Positions 26,446 through 34,042 of a DNA stretch of 51,552 nucleotides are shown one piece after another. The DNA is from Nocardiopsis suaedae. Its GTDB lineage: Bacteria > Actinomycetota > Actinomycetes > Streptosporangiales > Streptosporangiaceae. How positions within the stretch are numbered: the stretch's first letter is position 1; every line of letters begins with the position of its first letter. Location of the stretch: contig NZ_JAQFWP010000051.1 of the NCBI RefSeq assembly GCF_027706745.1, forward strand, positions 1-51,552, given 5' to 3'. A model generated the notes under the pieces. It was not told the DNA's origin and did no database searches. It saw only the letters and a program-made list of their open reading frames with translations. The position numbers and the translations under genes were made by a program.

Positions 26446-28078
26446 CCACCAGGCGGTCGCCCAGGACCAGGGCGTCCAGGTCCATCGCGAGGAAGGCCCG
26501 GCAGGCGTCGTCCGGCGTCTCCACGAGCGGCTCGTGCCTGCGGTTGAAGGAGGTGTTGAGCAGGACCGGCACGCCGGCGTGCGCGTCGAAGCGCCGGAGC
26601 AGCAGGTGGCAGCGCTCGTCCTGGTCGCGGCGCAGGGTCTGGACCCGGGCGCTGCCGTCGGTGTGGGTCACCGCCGGGATCAGGGCGCGCCGCTCCGGGC
26701 GCACCGGGACGGCCAGCTCCATGAAGGGGGTGGGCCGGTCCAGGTCGAAGAAGTCCGCGGCCCGCTCCTGGAGCACCATCGGCGCCGGCGGGCGGAACCA
26801 CTCGCGCCGCTTCACCGCCCCGTTGACGCGCTCGCGCATGCCCGGGCGCCGGGGGTCGGCCAGGATGCTGCGGTGCCCCAGCGCCCGGGGGCCCAGCTCC
26901 GACCGGCCCTGCCACCACCCGAGGACCTGGCCCGCGGCCAGCCGCTCCGCCGCCTCCTCGACCAGGGCGGCCCCGGTCGGCCGGGTGTGCCGCACGCGGT
27001 CGGCGAACCGGCCCAGCGCGGCCCCGACCGCCTCCGGCCCGTAGCGGGGCCCCAGGTAGGCGGTGCGCAGGGCGGTGTCGACCGGCAGGCCGCGCCGGTG
27101 CACCTCCAGCATGAGCTTGCCCAGGGCCTGGCCGTCGTCGCCCGGCGCGGGGACCACGAACACCGCGCCGAACGGCCCCTCGCGGACGATGCGGGCGTTG
27201 GCCACGCAGTTGAGCGCGACCCCTCCGGCCAGGCACAGCCGCCCGCCGCCGACCAGCCGGTGCGCCCGGCGCACCAGGCCCAGCAGGATCTCCTCCAGCA
27301 CGGCCTGTCCGGCGTGCGCGATGTCCATGTCGTCCCGGCCGAACCGCCCGGCGGCCACGGGCCGCCCGCGCGCCGCGGCGAAGGCGTCCCAGAGGGCCTG
27401 TTCCCGCGGGGCGGGGGCGGGCCAGCCGAAGTACCACCGCCCCATCGTGTTGGCGAGCACCGCCCGGGTGACGCGCGGGTCCACCCGGTAGGCGCCGTCC
27501 GGGCCGGTGCCGGCCCACTCGCGCACCATCGCCGTGAAGCGCGAGGGCCGCCCGTAGGCGGCCAGCGCCATGGTGGTGCCCTCCTCGTGCATCCGGCCCG
27601 CCCCCGCCAGCGCGCCGATGGCCGTGTAGAAGTGGCCGAGCGAGTCGGCGGCGAAGTCCCCGTCCGTGGTGGAGAGCCGTTCCACCGGTTCCAGGCCGTC
27701 CGGACCCGCCCGCCACAGGGAGGTCCCGGTGAGCAGGCCGCCGCAGTCGCCCTGGCCGTCCACCACGAGCACCGCCGCGTCCGGGAAGCCGGACCCGTAG
27801 AAGGCGCTCGCGGCGTGGTAGAGGTGGTGCCCCTCGCGGACCAGCCCGCCGGAGTTGTCCACCGACCGGTCGCCGGGCCCGCCGAAGAGCTCCCGGTAGG
27901 CGGGCAGCGAGCGCAGGTGGCGGTAGGCCACGCGGGAGTCCCAGCAGTGCTTGCGCCGCTCGCCGACACGCTCGGAGGCCAGCGCGGTGATCCCTCCGCC
28001 GGGCTCCAGCACGGCCGCGCCCCCGTCGTGCCAGGAGCTGGCGTGGGTGTGCACCAGCGCGGGCAGGTCCGGGCCCAC
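26399..28078 (-). CDS. NodU/TobZ-family O-carbamoyltransferase
   Basis: This 559-residue enzyme is expected to activate carbamoyl phosphate with ATP to carbamoyl-adenylate and transfer the carbamoyl group to a hydroxyl of a sugar or natural product. The N-terminal Kae1-like part shows EGHHLYHAASAFYGSGF and VLVVDGQGD. The ATP-binding region has CLAGGVALNCVANARI. The YrdC-like C-terminal half has GRSELGPRALGHRSIL and LLNTSFNRRHEPLVETPDDA. GGAGGGGAGGGGG precedes the GTG at 28078. It is the second gene after the 156-residue protein, 20 nt away. No glycosyltransferase or polyketide/NRPS gene is in the window, so its acceptor is unknown. Confidence 0.88.
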   Translation of the reverse strand: MGPDLPALVHTHASSWHDGGAAVLEPGGGITALASERVGERRKHCWDSRVAYRHLRSLPAYRELFGGPGDRSVDNSGGLVREGHHLYHAASAFYGSGFPDAAVLVVDGQGDCGGLLTGTSLWRAGPDGLEPVERLSTTDGDFAADSLGHFYTAIGALAGAGRMHEEGTTMALAAYGRPSRFTAMVREWAGTGPDGAYRVDPRVTRAVLANTMGRWYFGWPAPAPREQALWDAFAAARGRPVAAGRFGRDDMDIAHAGQAVLEEILLGLVRRAHRLVGGGRLCLAGGVALNCVANARIVREGPFGAVFVVPAPGDDGQALGKLMLEVHRRGLPVDTALRTAYLGPRYGPEAVGAALGRFADRVRHTRPTGAALVEEAAERLAAGQVLGWWQGRSELGPRALGHRSILADPRRPGMRERVNGAVKRREWFRPPAPMVLQERAADFFDLDRPTPFMELAVPVRPERRALIPAVTHTDGSARVQTLRRDQDERCHLLLRRFDAHAGVPVLLNTSFNRRHEPLVETPDDACRAFLAMDLDALVLGDRLVVRRGRGGEAGAAGRR

Positions 28079-28098
28079 GGGCGCCCCCTCCCCTCCGC

Positions 28099-28569
28099 TC
28101 AGGCGGTGAACCCCAGCGAGGCGACGAACACGAACTGCGGCGACCGGTTCTCCAGGCGGACGACGACGAAATCGTCGTACAGGCCCGGGGGGACCTCGGT
28201 GTCCACGCGCACGCGGACGCTCACCCGCGCCGGGAGCGCGGCACCGGAAAGGTCGACCGGGATATCGACTTCATTGTTGTCGGCACTCGTCAGCAGAGAA
28301 GTCGAAAGAATGGTCTCGGTGAAGTGGTTCGGCTGGTCCTCCTCATAGAGGACCACGGTGATCGCGTGCCCGGGGTACCCGCCGAAGGTCGCCACGTCCT
28401 GGGTCCTCACCCGCAGCGTGGTGGTGTCGGGGCCGTTCGGGTCGGTCTTGGCCAGCGTGAGCGGCAGCTCCATGGCGAGCCCGGAGTAGGCCGCGTCCCC
28501 GTAGACGCCCGGCTCGTCGCCGAGATGAATGCGCCCCTGCCACACGAGTTCCGCTTGAGCGCTGTGCAT
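28099..28569 (-). CDS. Uncharacterised 156-residue beta-rich protein
   Basis: I do not recognise this protein. It has no signal peptide or membrane segment. Alternating hydrophobic strands (HAITVVLYEEDQ, VDIPVDLSGAALPARVSVRVRVD, YDDFVVVRLENRSPQFVFVASL) suggest an all-beta sandwich. GGAGG precedes the ATG at 28569, and the carbamoyltransferase starts 20 nt after the stop, so the two are an operon. A small binding or chaperone-like partner of the enzyme, or a modified substrate, are both possible. Base composition in the middle (about 28255-28320) is lower in GC than the neighbours, which may mean a different origin. Confidence 0.75.
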   Translation of the reverse strand: MHSAQAELVWQGRIHLGDEPGVYGDAAYSGLAMELPLTLAKTDPNGPDTTTLRVRTQDVATFGGYPGHAITVVLYEEDQPNHFTETILSTSLLTSADNNEVDIPVDLSGAALPARVSVRVRVDTEVPPGLYDDFVVVRLENRSPQFVFVASLGFTA

Positions 28570-28837
28570 GGACCCTCCTCGCCGATTCGCGGAGACGCAT
28601 CGTAACAGCGCGGCGCCGATACGATTCAGAGCCGTTCTCCTCTGTCAATTCCTCCTTTTCCGGTCGGAGGTCGACTCGGGCCCCCTGCGTCGCGGTCCCC
28701 TTCCGGACGCGCGCCCCCGCCCTCCGGTGGCCGGGCCGCTGGCCGGTTCGTGCCACCGCGGTGTGCGGGAGAGGCGGCCGGGCTGGGGCACGATGGTCGG
28801 TGACGCCCCCCGGTCCCCGCCTCTGGAAGGACGCGCC

Positions 28838-31027
28838 GTGCACGTCTCCGCCCTCCTCGAATTCGACGCCGTCCCGCTGGACACCGGCGACGAGGTCGCG
28901 GTCCTGCTCGACATCACCGCCCCGGAGCGCGACGAGGGCGAGGAGCGCCCCCCGTCGACGCTGCAGGTGGTGCTGGACCGCAGCGGGTCGATGCACGCCG
29001 GGGGCAGGCTCAGCGGCGCGGTGCGGGCCCTGACGTCCCTGGTGGACCGGCTCGACCCGGCGGACCGGTTCGGCGTGGTGGTCTTCTCCGACCAGGCGCA
29101 GGCCCTGGTCCCCGCCGGGCCCCTCACCGACAAGGCGACGGTCAAGGAGCGCATCCGCGCCCTGCGCGCGGGGGGCTCCACCGACCTGTCCAGCGGGTTG
29201 ATGCGCGGGGTCCAGGAGGCCCGGCGCGCCTCGGGCGACCAGGGGGCGACGCTGCTGCTCGTCTCGGACGGACACGCCAACCAGGGGGTGACCGACCCGG
29301 CCCGGCTGGCCGAGATCGCGCGGACGGCCTATGGGTCCGGGGTCGCCACCACCACCGTGGGGTACGGGCTGGGCTACGACGAGGCGCTGCTGGGCGCGGT
29401 GGCCGACGGCGGGGCGGGCGACGCCCTGTTCGCCGAGGACCCGGACACCGCCGTGGGGCTGCTCCAGGGCGAGGTCGACCACCTGCTCGCCAAGACGGCG
29501 CAGGCGGCGTCGCTGCGGGTGCGGAGCGGGCCGCACGTCCGGTCGGTCGAACTCCTGGGCGGGCTGCCCGCGGACCGGCTCCCCGACGGGGACATCGTCG
29601 TGGAGCTAGGGGACTTCTACTCGGGGGAGCGCCGCCGACTGCTGATGCGGCTGGACGTGGCGGGCATCCCCGACCCCGGTCCCGCGAGCGTGGCCGCCTT
29701 GGAGGTGACCTACGTCGACCCTTCCGAACTGGACACCTACACGGTGACGATGCCGGTCCCGGTGAACGTCGTGCCGGGGGACGAGGCCGCACGGAGGATC
29801 GCCGACCCGGCCGTCAGCACCGAGAAGGCCTACCAGAAGGCGCAAGAGGCCAAGCGGCGCGCGAGCGAGGCGCTGCGCAGAGGCGACAGGGGCGCGGCCG
29901 CCGCCGAGCTGGAGAGCGCGCGGCAGGAGCTGCACACCCGCGCCGGCGACGCGCCCGAGGACATGGCGCGGCAGGTGGCCGACCAGGTCGCCGAGCTGGA
30001 CCTGCTGGCCCGGAGCGCGCGCACGGACGACGCGGCGCGCGCCGCCAAGGCGACGTACATGAGCGGACACAGCCAGAGCAGGAAACGCGGTTCGCGGCAG
30101 CAGGCGTACGGGGACGGCCTCCCGTTTCCCCCGAACGTCGCGGCGCCCGGTGGGAGGACGTCGCGTCGGCACCTGGAGTCGTCCCTTCTCGGGCTCGCGG
30201 TGGGCGACGGGTTCGGAGACCGGCACTTCTCCCCCGCCGTTGCGCGCAACGCCGGGAAGGAGCTGCCCCCGGCGCCCTGGCGGTGGACGGACGACACCCT
30301 GATGGCGTGCTCCATCGCGGACGTCCTGCTGCGCTCGGGGCATGTGGACCCCGACGCCCTGGCGCGCTCGTTCGCCGAGCACTTCGACTCCGGGCGCAAG
30401 TACGGTGCGGCCACGCTCGAACTGCTGGAGCGGGTCCGCCAGGGGGAGCACTGGAAGGGGCTGGCCGAGGCGCAGTTCAGCGGCGGCGGCTCCTGGGGCA
30501 ACGGGGCGGCGATGCGGGTGGCCCCGCTGGGGGCGTACTTCGCCGGAGACCTCGCGCGCGCTCGGGATGAGGCGGCGCGGTCGGCACGCGTGACGCACAC
30601 GCACGAGGAGGGCGTCGCCGGGGCGGTGGCCGTGGCGGTCGCGGCATCGGCGGCGGCGGGCATCCCGGACACCACCGGGGAACAGCTCTTGGAGGCCGCG
30701 ATCGAGCACACGCCCGGGGGCCAGGTGCGCGAAGGACTGATCCAGGCGAGGAACCTGATGCAGGCGCCGTCCGACACCGCGGCCCGGTCGCTGGGCACGG
30801 GGTCCCGGGTGAGCGCGCCGGACACGGTGCCGTTCGCGGTGTGGTCGGCGGCGACCCGGATGGACGACTTCGGCGCGACGGTGCGAACGTGTGCGGAGGC
30901 CGGGGGCGACCGGGACACGACGTCGGCCATCGCCGGGGGCATCGCGGCGGCGCGCACGGGCGCCGAGGGGATCCCCGCCGAATGGCGCGCCCGGGTCGAG
31001 CCCCTGCCCGAGTGGGTCGGCCGCTGA
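28838..31027 (+). CDS. von Willebrand A - ADP-ribosylglycohydrolase fusion protein
   Basis: This 729-residue protein joins two modules. Residues about 35-230 are a vWA domain with a complete MIDAS: DRSGSM (about 47), GGSTDLSSG (about 113) and VSDGHANQG (about 144). A beta region and a charged helical linker (about 330-420, Ala/Glu/Arg-rich) follow. Residues about 445-729 are an ARH/DraG-type ADP-ribosylglycohydrolase, with LGLAVGDGFG, WTDDT (about 484) and GGDRDTTSAIAGGI (about 689), the two Asp-containing metal motifs. It should remove ADP-ribose from proteins or nucleic acids, perhaps while the vWA part binds a partner. There is no signal peptide, so it is cytoplasmic. GGAAGGA precedes the GTG at 28838. 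Confidence 0.88.
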   Translation: MHVSALLEFDAVPLDTGDEVAVLLDITAPERDEGEERPPSTLQVVLDRSGSMHAGGRLSGAVRALTSLVDRLDPADRFGVVVFSDQAQALVPAGPLTDKATVKERIRALRAGGSTDLSSGLMRGVQEARRASGDQGATLLLVSDGHANQGVTDPARLAEIARTAYGSGVATTTVGYGLGYDEALLGAVADGGAGDALFAEDPDTAVGLLQGEVDHLLAKTAQAASLRVRSGPHVRSVELLGGLPADRLPDGDIVVELGDFYSGERRRLLMRLDVAGIPDPGPASVAALEVTYVDPSELDTYTVTMPVPVNVVPGDEAARRIADPAVSTEKAYQKAQEAKRRASEALRRGDRGAAAAELESARQELHTRAGDAPEDMARQVADQVAELDLLARSARTDDAARAAKATYMSGHSQSRKRGSRQQAYGDGLPFPPNVAAPGGRTSRRHLESSLLGLAVGDGFGDRHFSPAVARNAGKELPPAPWRWTDDTLMACSIADVLLRSGHVDPDALARSFAEHFDSGRKYGAATLELLERVRQGEHWKGLAEAQFSGGGSWGNGAAMRVAPLGAYFAGDLARARDEAARSARVTHTHEEGVAGAVAVAVAASAAAGIPDTTGEQLLEAAIEHTPGGQVREGLIQARNLMQAPSDTAARSLGTGSRVSAPDTVPFAVWSAATRMDDFGATVRTCAEAGGDRDTTSAIAGGIAAARTGAEGIPAEWRARVEPLPEWVGR

Positions 31028-31076
31028 CCGGCCCCGCTCCTCCTCCCCCACCACGGAAACGGAGCCCCCGGCAATC

Positions 31077-31544
31077 GTGACCGAGTCCTCCATCGCCATC
31101 ATCGTCGCCGTCCTGGGAATCGCGGGCACCCTGGGGTCCGCCGTGTTCACCCAGCTCCTCGCGTCCCGGGCGCGCCAGGCGGAGATCGACCGGGAGCAGC
31201 AGGCCCGAGCGGACGAGCACGCGCGTGCGCAGGCCGACGAGGCCCTGGCCACGCGCCGCGCCTGCTACATCGCGTTCAACTCGGCCGCGCGGCGCTTCCA
31301 CGCCCAGATCCGCCACTGCACGCACGCGCTGCGCGGCCAGAAGCGCCCGGACGACCCGTGGGCGGCGCTCGACGAGACGCGGTCCGCATTCGCGAACGAC
31401 TACGCGGAACTGCAGCTCACGGCGCCCGACCGGGTTCTGACGGCCGCCCACGGGGTCAATTCCGAGTTGAACTGGCTCTACGGGATGGTCCGCCGCCTCA
31501 ACGACGGCAACGGGCGCGACGAGGAGTCCGTCGAGCGCGCCTAG
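31077..31544 (+). CDS. Membrane-anchored coiled-coil protein, probably truncated by an amber codon
   Basis: The 155-residue product has one N-terminal membrane helix (about 5-27) and then a charged helical region (RARQAEIDREQQARADEHARAQ). The family is unknown. The frame stops at TAG 31542-31544, but the same frame continues with strong coding character for at least 25-30 codons (RELENLWGDLDVLRALMRR), nearly all with G/C third positions, and remains open to TGA 31716-31718. A CAG to TAG change would restore a smooth helix. So the gene is either a recent nonsense pseudogene or read through. The GTG at 31077 starts 49 nt after the vWA-ARH gene. Confidence 0.65.
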   Translation: MTESSIAIIVAVLGIAGTLGSAVFTQLLASRARQAEIDREQQARADEHARAQADEALATRRACYIAFNSAARRFHAQIRHCTHALRGQKRPDDPWAALDETRSAFANDYAELQLTAPDRVLTAAHGVNSELNWLYGMVRRLNDGNGRDEESVERA

Positions 31545-31668
31545 CGGGAGCTGGAGAACCTGTGGGGCGACCTGGACGTCCTGCGCGCCCTGATGCGCCG
31601 GGACCTCGGCGTCGCGACCGACGGGGCCACCGAGCCCCCGCTGGAGGCGCCCCGCCGTACCGCTTCTA

Positions 31669-31975
31669 TCACCTCGTCAGCGCGATCGCACGGCAGGGAC
31701 CTCCCGGCCCGCCCGTGAAGGGGACGACCCCCGCGACGAGCGTCGCGCCCCGAGGCGGCCGGGGTCCCGCCGACCACGTGCGCCGGGGCGTCCAGGTGCG
31801 TCCCGGTGTGCTCGTTGAACGTCCACCGCAGGTCGTAGAAGGGCCCCTCCGCCATCTCCCCGTCGGGCGGGGGTTCGGCGATCACCTCGAATGACGGCTT
31901 CCCGGGGTGGAAGGCCGGCATGCCGGGGCCGTAGGTGTAGGAGAGGTCGAGGACGCGGCCCCCGCCGGAAGCCGG
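31669..31975 (-). pseudogene. Remnant of a cyclase/kynurenine-formamidase-like gene with internal deletion
   Basis: On the minus strand the N-terminal part of a cyclase-family metal hydrolase can be read (RVLDLSYTYGPGMPAFHPG...FNEHTGTHLDAPAHVVGG), including the metal-binding HxGTHxDxPxH motif. Directly after it, in another frame, comes what looks like the family's C-terminus (GATLVAGVVPFTGGPGGP, then CRAIAL) and a TGA at 31671-31669. The roughly 100-130 residues that normally separate these parts are missing. No start codon with a ribosome-binding site is visible, and a MITE-like element lies 38 bp upstream. Confidence 0.75.
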
Positions 31976-32012
31976 TGCCGCCGCGGGACGGCGGGAAGGG
32001 GCCCACGACCGT

Positions 32013-32180
32013 CCTAGGGCGTGTTTCTCGGAGGCTTTTCGATCAGCGAGCGGCCGTCCCGGGCGGCGCTCGCAAGACGGGGCGCGAAGTTCATCCTGGT
32101 TGGCTGCTCGAGCGTCCCGGCGCAGCGAGCGTCGTCCTGGTGGCCGCGAGCCGAAAATGATCCGAGAAACACGCCCTAGG
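32013..32180. mobile_element. 168-bp MITE-like element with 20-bp perfect terminal inverted repeats
   Basis: The left end CCTAGGGCGTGTTTCTCGGA (32013-32032) is the exact reverse complement of 32161-32180. Both ends contain CTAG, which may be a 4-bp target duplication around a 160-bp element (32017-32176). After the perfect part both ends continue with TTTTCG and then diverge. No transposase is encoded. Its GC content is lower than the neighbours at the tips. The right tip contributes the stop codon of the MazG-like gene. The ends resemble those of IS5-group elements by CTAG/TA targeting, but that link is tentative. Confidence 0.8.
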
Positions 32181-32526
32181 CGTGCGGCCCCTCGCCCGTG
32201 CCGGGGCCTCCCCCACGGGGCGGAAAGCGTTCCTCGTTGATGGCGGTCTTCTCCTTGAGGGCCTCCTCCAGGTCCACGTCGAGGACCGTGGCCATGCGCA
32301 GGAGGTAGCTGAGGACGTCGGCCATCTCCATTCGGACGGCGTGTGCTTTGTCCGGGTCGTCCATGACGCGGCGGGCCTCGTCCTGTTCCAGCCATTGGAA
32401 CTCGGCCGCGAGTTCACCGGCCTCCCCGGCGAGGGCCATGGCGAGGTTCTTCGGGGTGTGGAAACGCCCCCAGTCCCGCCGCTCAGCGAAGTCGGCGAGG
32501 AGGTCCTGCATGGATGAGATGCTCAC
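32176..32526 (-). CDS. MazG-like nucleotide pyrophosphohydrolase
   Basis: This 116-residue all-helical protein is of the MazG/dCTPase type, which cleaves (d)NTPs to (d)NMP and PPi for nucleotide-pool cleaning. It shows the metal-binding pattern GEAGELAAEFQWL (ExxE) and a second acidic motif EMADVLSYLLRMA (ExxD). The GTG at 32526 has AAGGA upstream. The C-terminus departs from the usual form after INEERFP and ends in a Gly/Pro-rich tail. Its TAG stop (32176-32178) lies in the terminal CTAG of the MITE-like element, so the original end was probably replaced when the element inserted. The two catalytic motifs are intact, so activity may remain. Confidence 0.82.
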   Translation of the reverse strand: MSISSMQDLLADFAERRDWGRFHTPKNLAMALAGEAGELAAEFQWLEQDEARRVMDDPDKAHAVRMEMADVLSYLLRMATVLDVDLEEALKEKTAINEERFPPRGGGPGTGEGPHA

Positions 32527-32820
32527 GCGACCATCCTTACCACCGCCGGGCACGTCCGCAGGCCCCCGCGAGGTGCGGGCGGGCTCGGGCGGTCGTGCAC
32601 GCGAACGGCCGCCGAACGTTGTCCTTGCAGGTGTGGCAGGAACAATGGATACGCCCGGCGGCCTTGGGAAGACGGTAACGGATCTGAAGCACGGACACCG
32701 GGAAATCCACGAGATCGATCGTTCTTCCCGGGGACCGGTTACCGCCCGGTCGGCAAGGGCCGCCGGAACCGCGTCGCGCGGCGGGTGGCAGCGGCAGGGC
32801 GCACGCGGTAGACCGGGGGC

Positions 32821-34032
32821 ATGGCCGAGACGTCTTTGGACGGGGGCGACCGCGCCCCCGTGGTGATGGGCGGGGAGCCCGGCTCCTACGCCCGGAGCGT
32901 GCTCACCGAGCGGCACCCCGCGCTCATCTCCCGGGTCCGTGATGCGCACCCCTACACACCGGCCCAGCGGGGCAGACTCGACCTCCTTCTCGAGGAGACC
33001 GCCTCCGGCACGGTCCAGCCCCTGCGGCCCGAGGCGCACGACCGCGGGGCCTGGGCCGCCTGGGGGATGGACGAGCACACGGGGGTCCCCTGGACCGGGC
33101 TGCCCTTCCTGTGGGCCGAGAGCTATTTCTACCGCCGCCTCCTCGGCGCCGTCGGGTACTTCGCCCCCGGGCCCTGGCAGGGGGTCGACCCGTTCGAGCC
33201 CTCCAAGAGCGCCGAGCTGCACTCCTCCGACGCCGACGAGGAGATGCAGGCCCTCGACACCGTCGCCCTCCTGCCCTCCGAGGAGCGGGACCGGGCGCTG
33301 CTGCTCTCCTCGGTGTGGGGCAACCGCGCGGACCTCGGATTCGCCCTGTCGGAGCGGGAAGGACCTGCCGACCCCGGCGCCGACGGTGGTACGGGCGGCG
33401 CGGCGGGGGAAGGGCTGGTCGCCGACGAGAGCGGACGGCTGTGGGAGCTGCTCGGCGACGCCGAGCGGGTCTGCTTCGTCGCCGACAACGCCGCCCGCGA
33501 GCTGCTTCCCGACCTCGCCCTCATCGACCTGCTGCTCGCCTCGCGGCGCGTCGGGTCGGTCGTGCTCCACATCAAACCCCACCCCTACTTCGTCTCCGAC
33601 GCCACCATGGCCGACGTCCTGGCCGCCCTCCGGCGCCTGCGCGAGGCCGGAGGGGAGGCGGCCGCGTGCGGCGGGCGGCTCCGCGAGGCCCTGCGGGGCG
33701 GCGCGCTCACCGTCCGCGCCCACCCCTTCTCCTGTGCTCCCCTGCCCTACTCCGCCATGCCCGAGGACCTGGAGGCCGATTTCACCGGCTCCTCCCTCAC
33801 CGTCCTCAAGGGCGACCTGAACTACCGGCGCCTGGTGGGCGACCGCTGGTGGGACCCGGCCACGCCCTTCGCCGAGGCCGCGGGCGGCTTCCCCTCCCCC
33901 GTGGCGGCGCTGCGGACGGTCAAGTCCGACACCGTCACGGGGCTGGACCCGGTCGTCGCCGCCGAGCTGGAGGCGGGCGGCATCGGCTGGAGGACGAGCG
34001 GGCGGTGCGCGGTGGTTCAAGTCGCGGGGTGA
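32821..34032 (+). CDS. DUF89-family damage-control phosphatase (ARMT1-like)
   Basis: This 403-residue cytoplasmic metal-dependent phosphatase belongs to the DUF89 family, whose members hydrolyse damaged phosphometabolites such as fructose 1-phosphate. The metal site is visible as VADNAARELLPDLALIDLLL (about residue 220), the phosphate region as HIKPHPYFVSDAT, and the conserved KGDLNYRRLVGDRWW near residue 330. The N-terminal helical part has WGMDEHTGVPWTGLPFLWAESYFYRRLL, typical of the ARMT1 subgroup. The ATG at 32821 opens the protein in strong codon bias. The 294-bp spacer to the divergent MazG-like gene has no other feature. It ends 10 nt before the convergent AbiEi-like gene. Confidence 0.85.
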   Translation: MAETSLDGGDRAPVVMGGEPGSYARSVLTERHPALISRVRDAHPYTPAQRGRLDLLLEETASGTVQPLRPEAHDRGAWAAWGMDEHTGVPWTGLPFLWAESYFYRRLLGAVGYFAPGPWQGVDPFEPSKSAELHSSDADEEMQALDTVALLPSEERDRALLLSSVWGNRADLGFALSEREGPADPGADGGTGGAAGEGLVADESGRLWELLGDAERVCFVADNAARELLPDLALIDLLLASRRVGSVVLHIKPHPYFVSDATMADVLAALRRLREAGGEAAACGGRLREALRGGALTVRAHPFSCAPLPYSAMPEDLEADFTGSSLTVLKGDLNYRRLVGDRWWDPATPFAEAAGGFPSPVAALRTVKSDTVTGLDPVVAAELEAGGIGWRTSGRCAVVQVAG

Positions 34033-34042
34033 CCGCGCCCCG

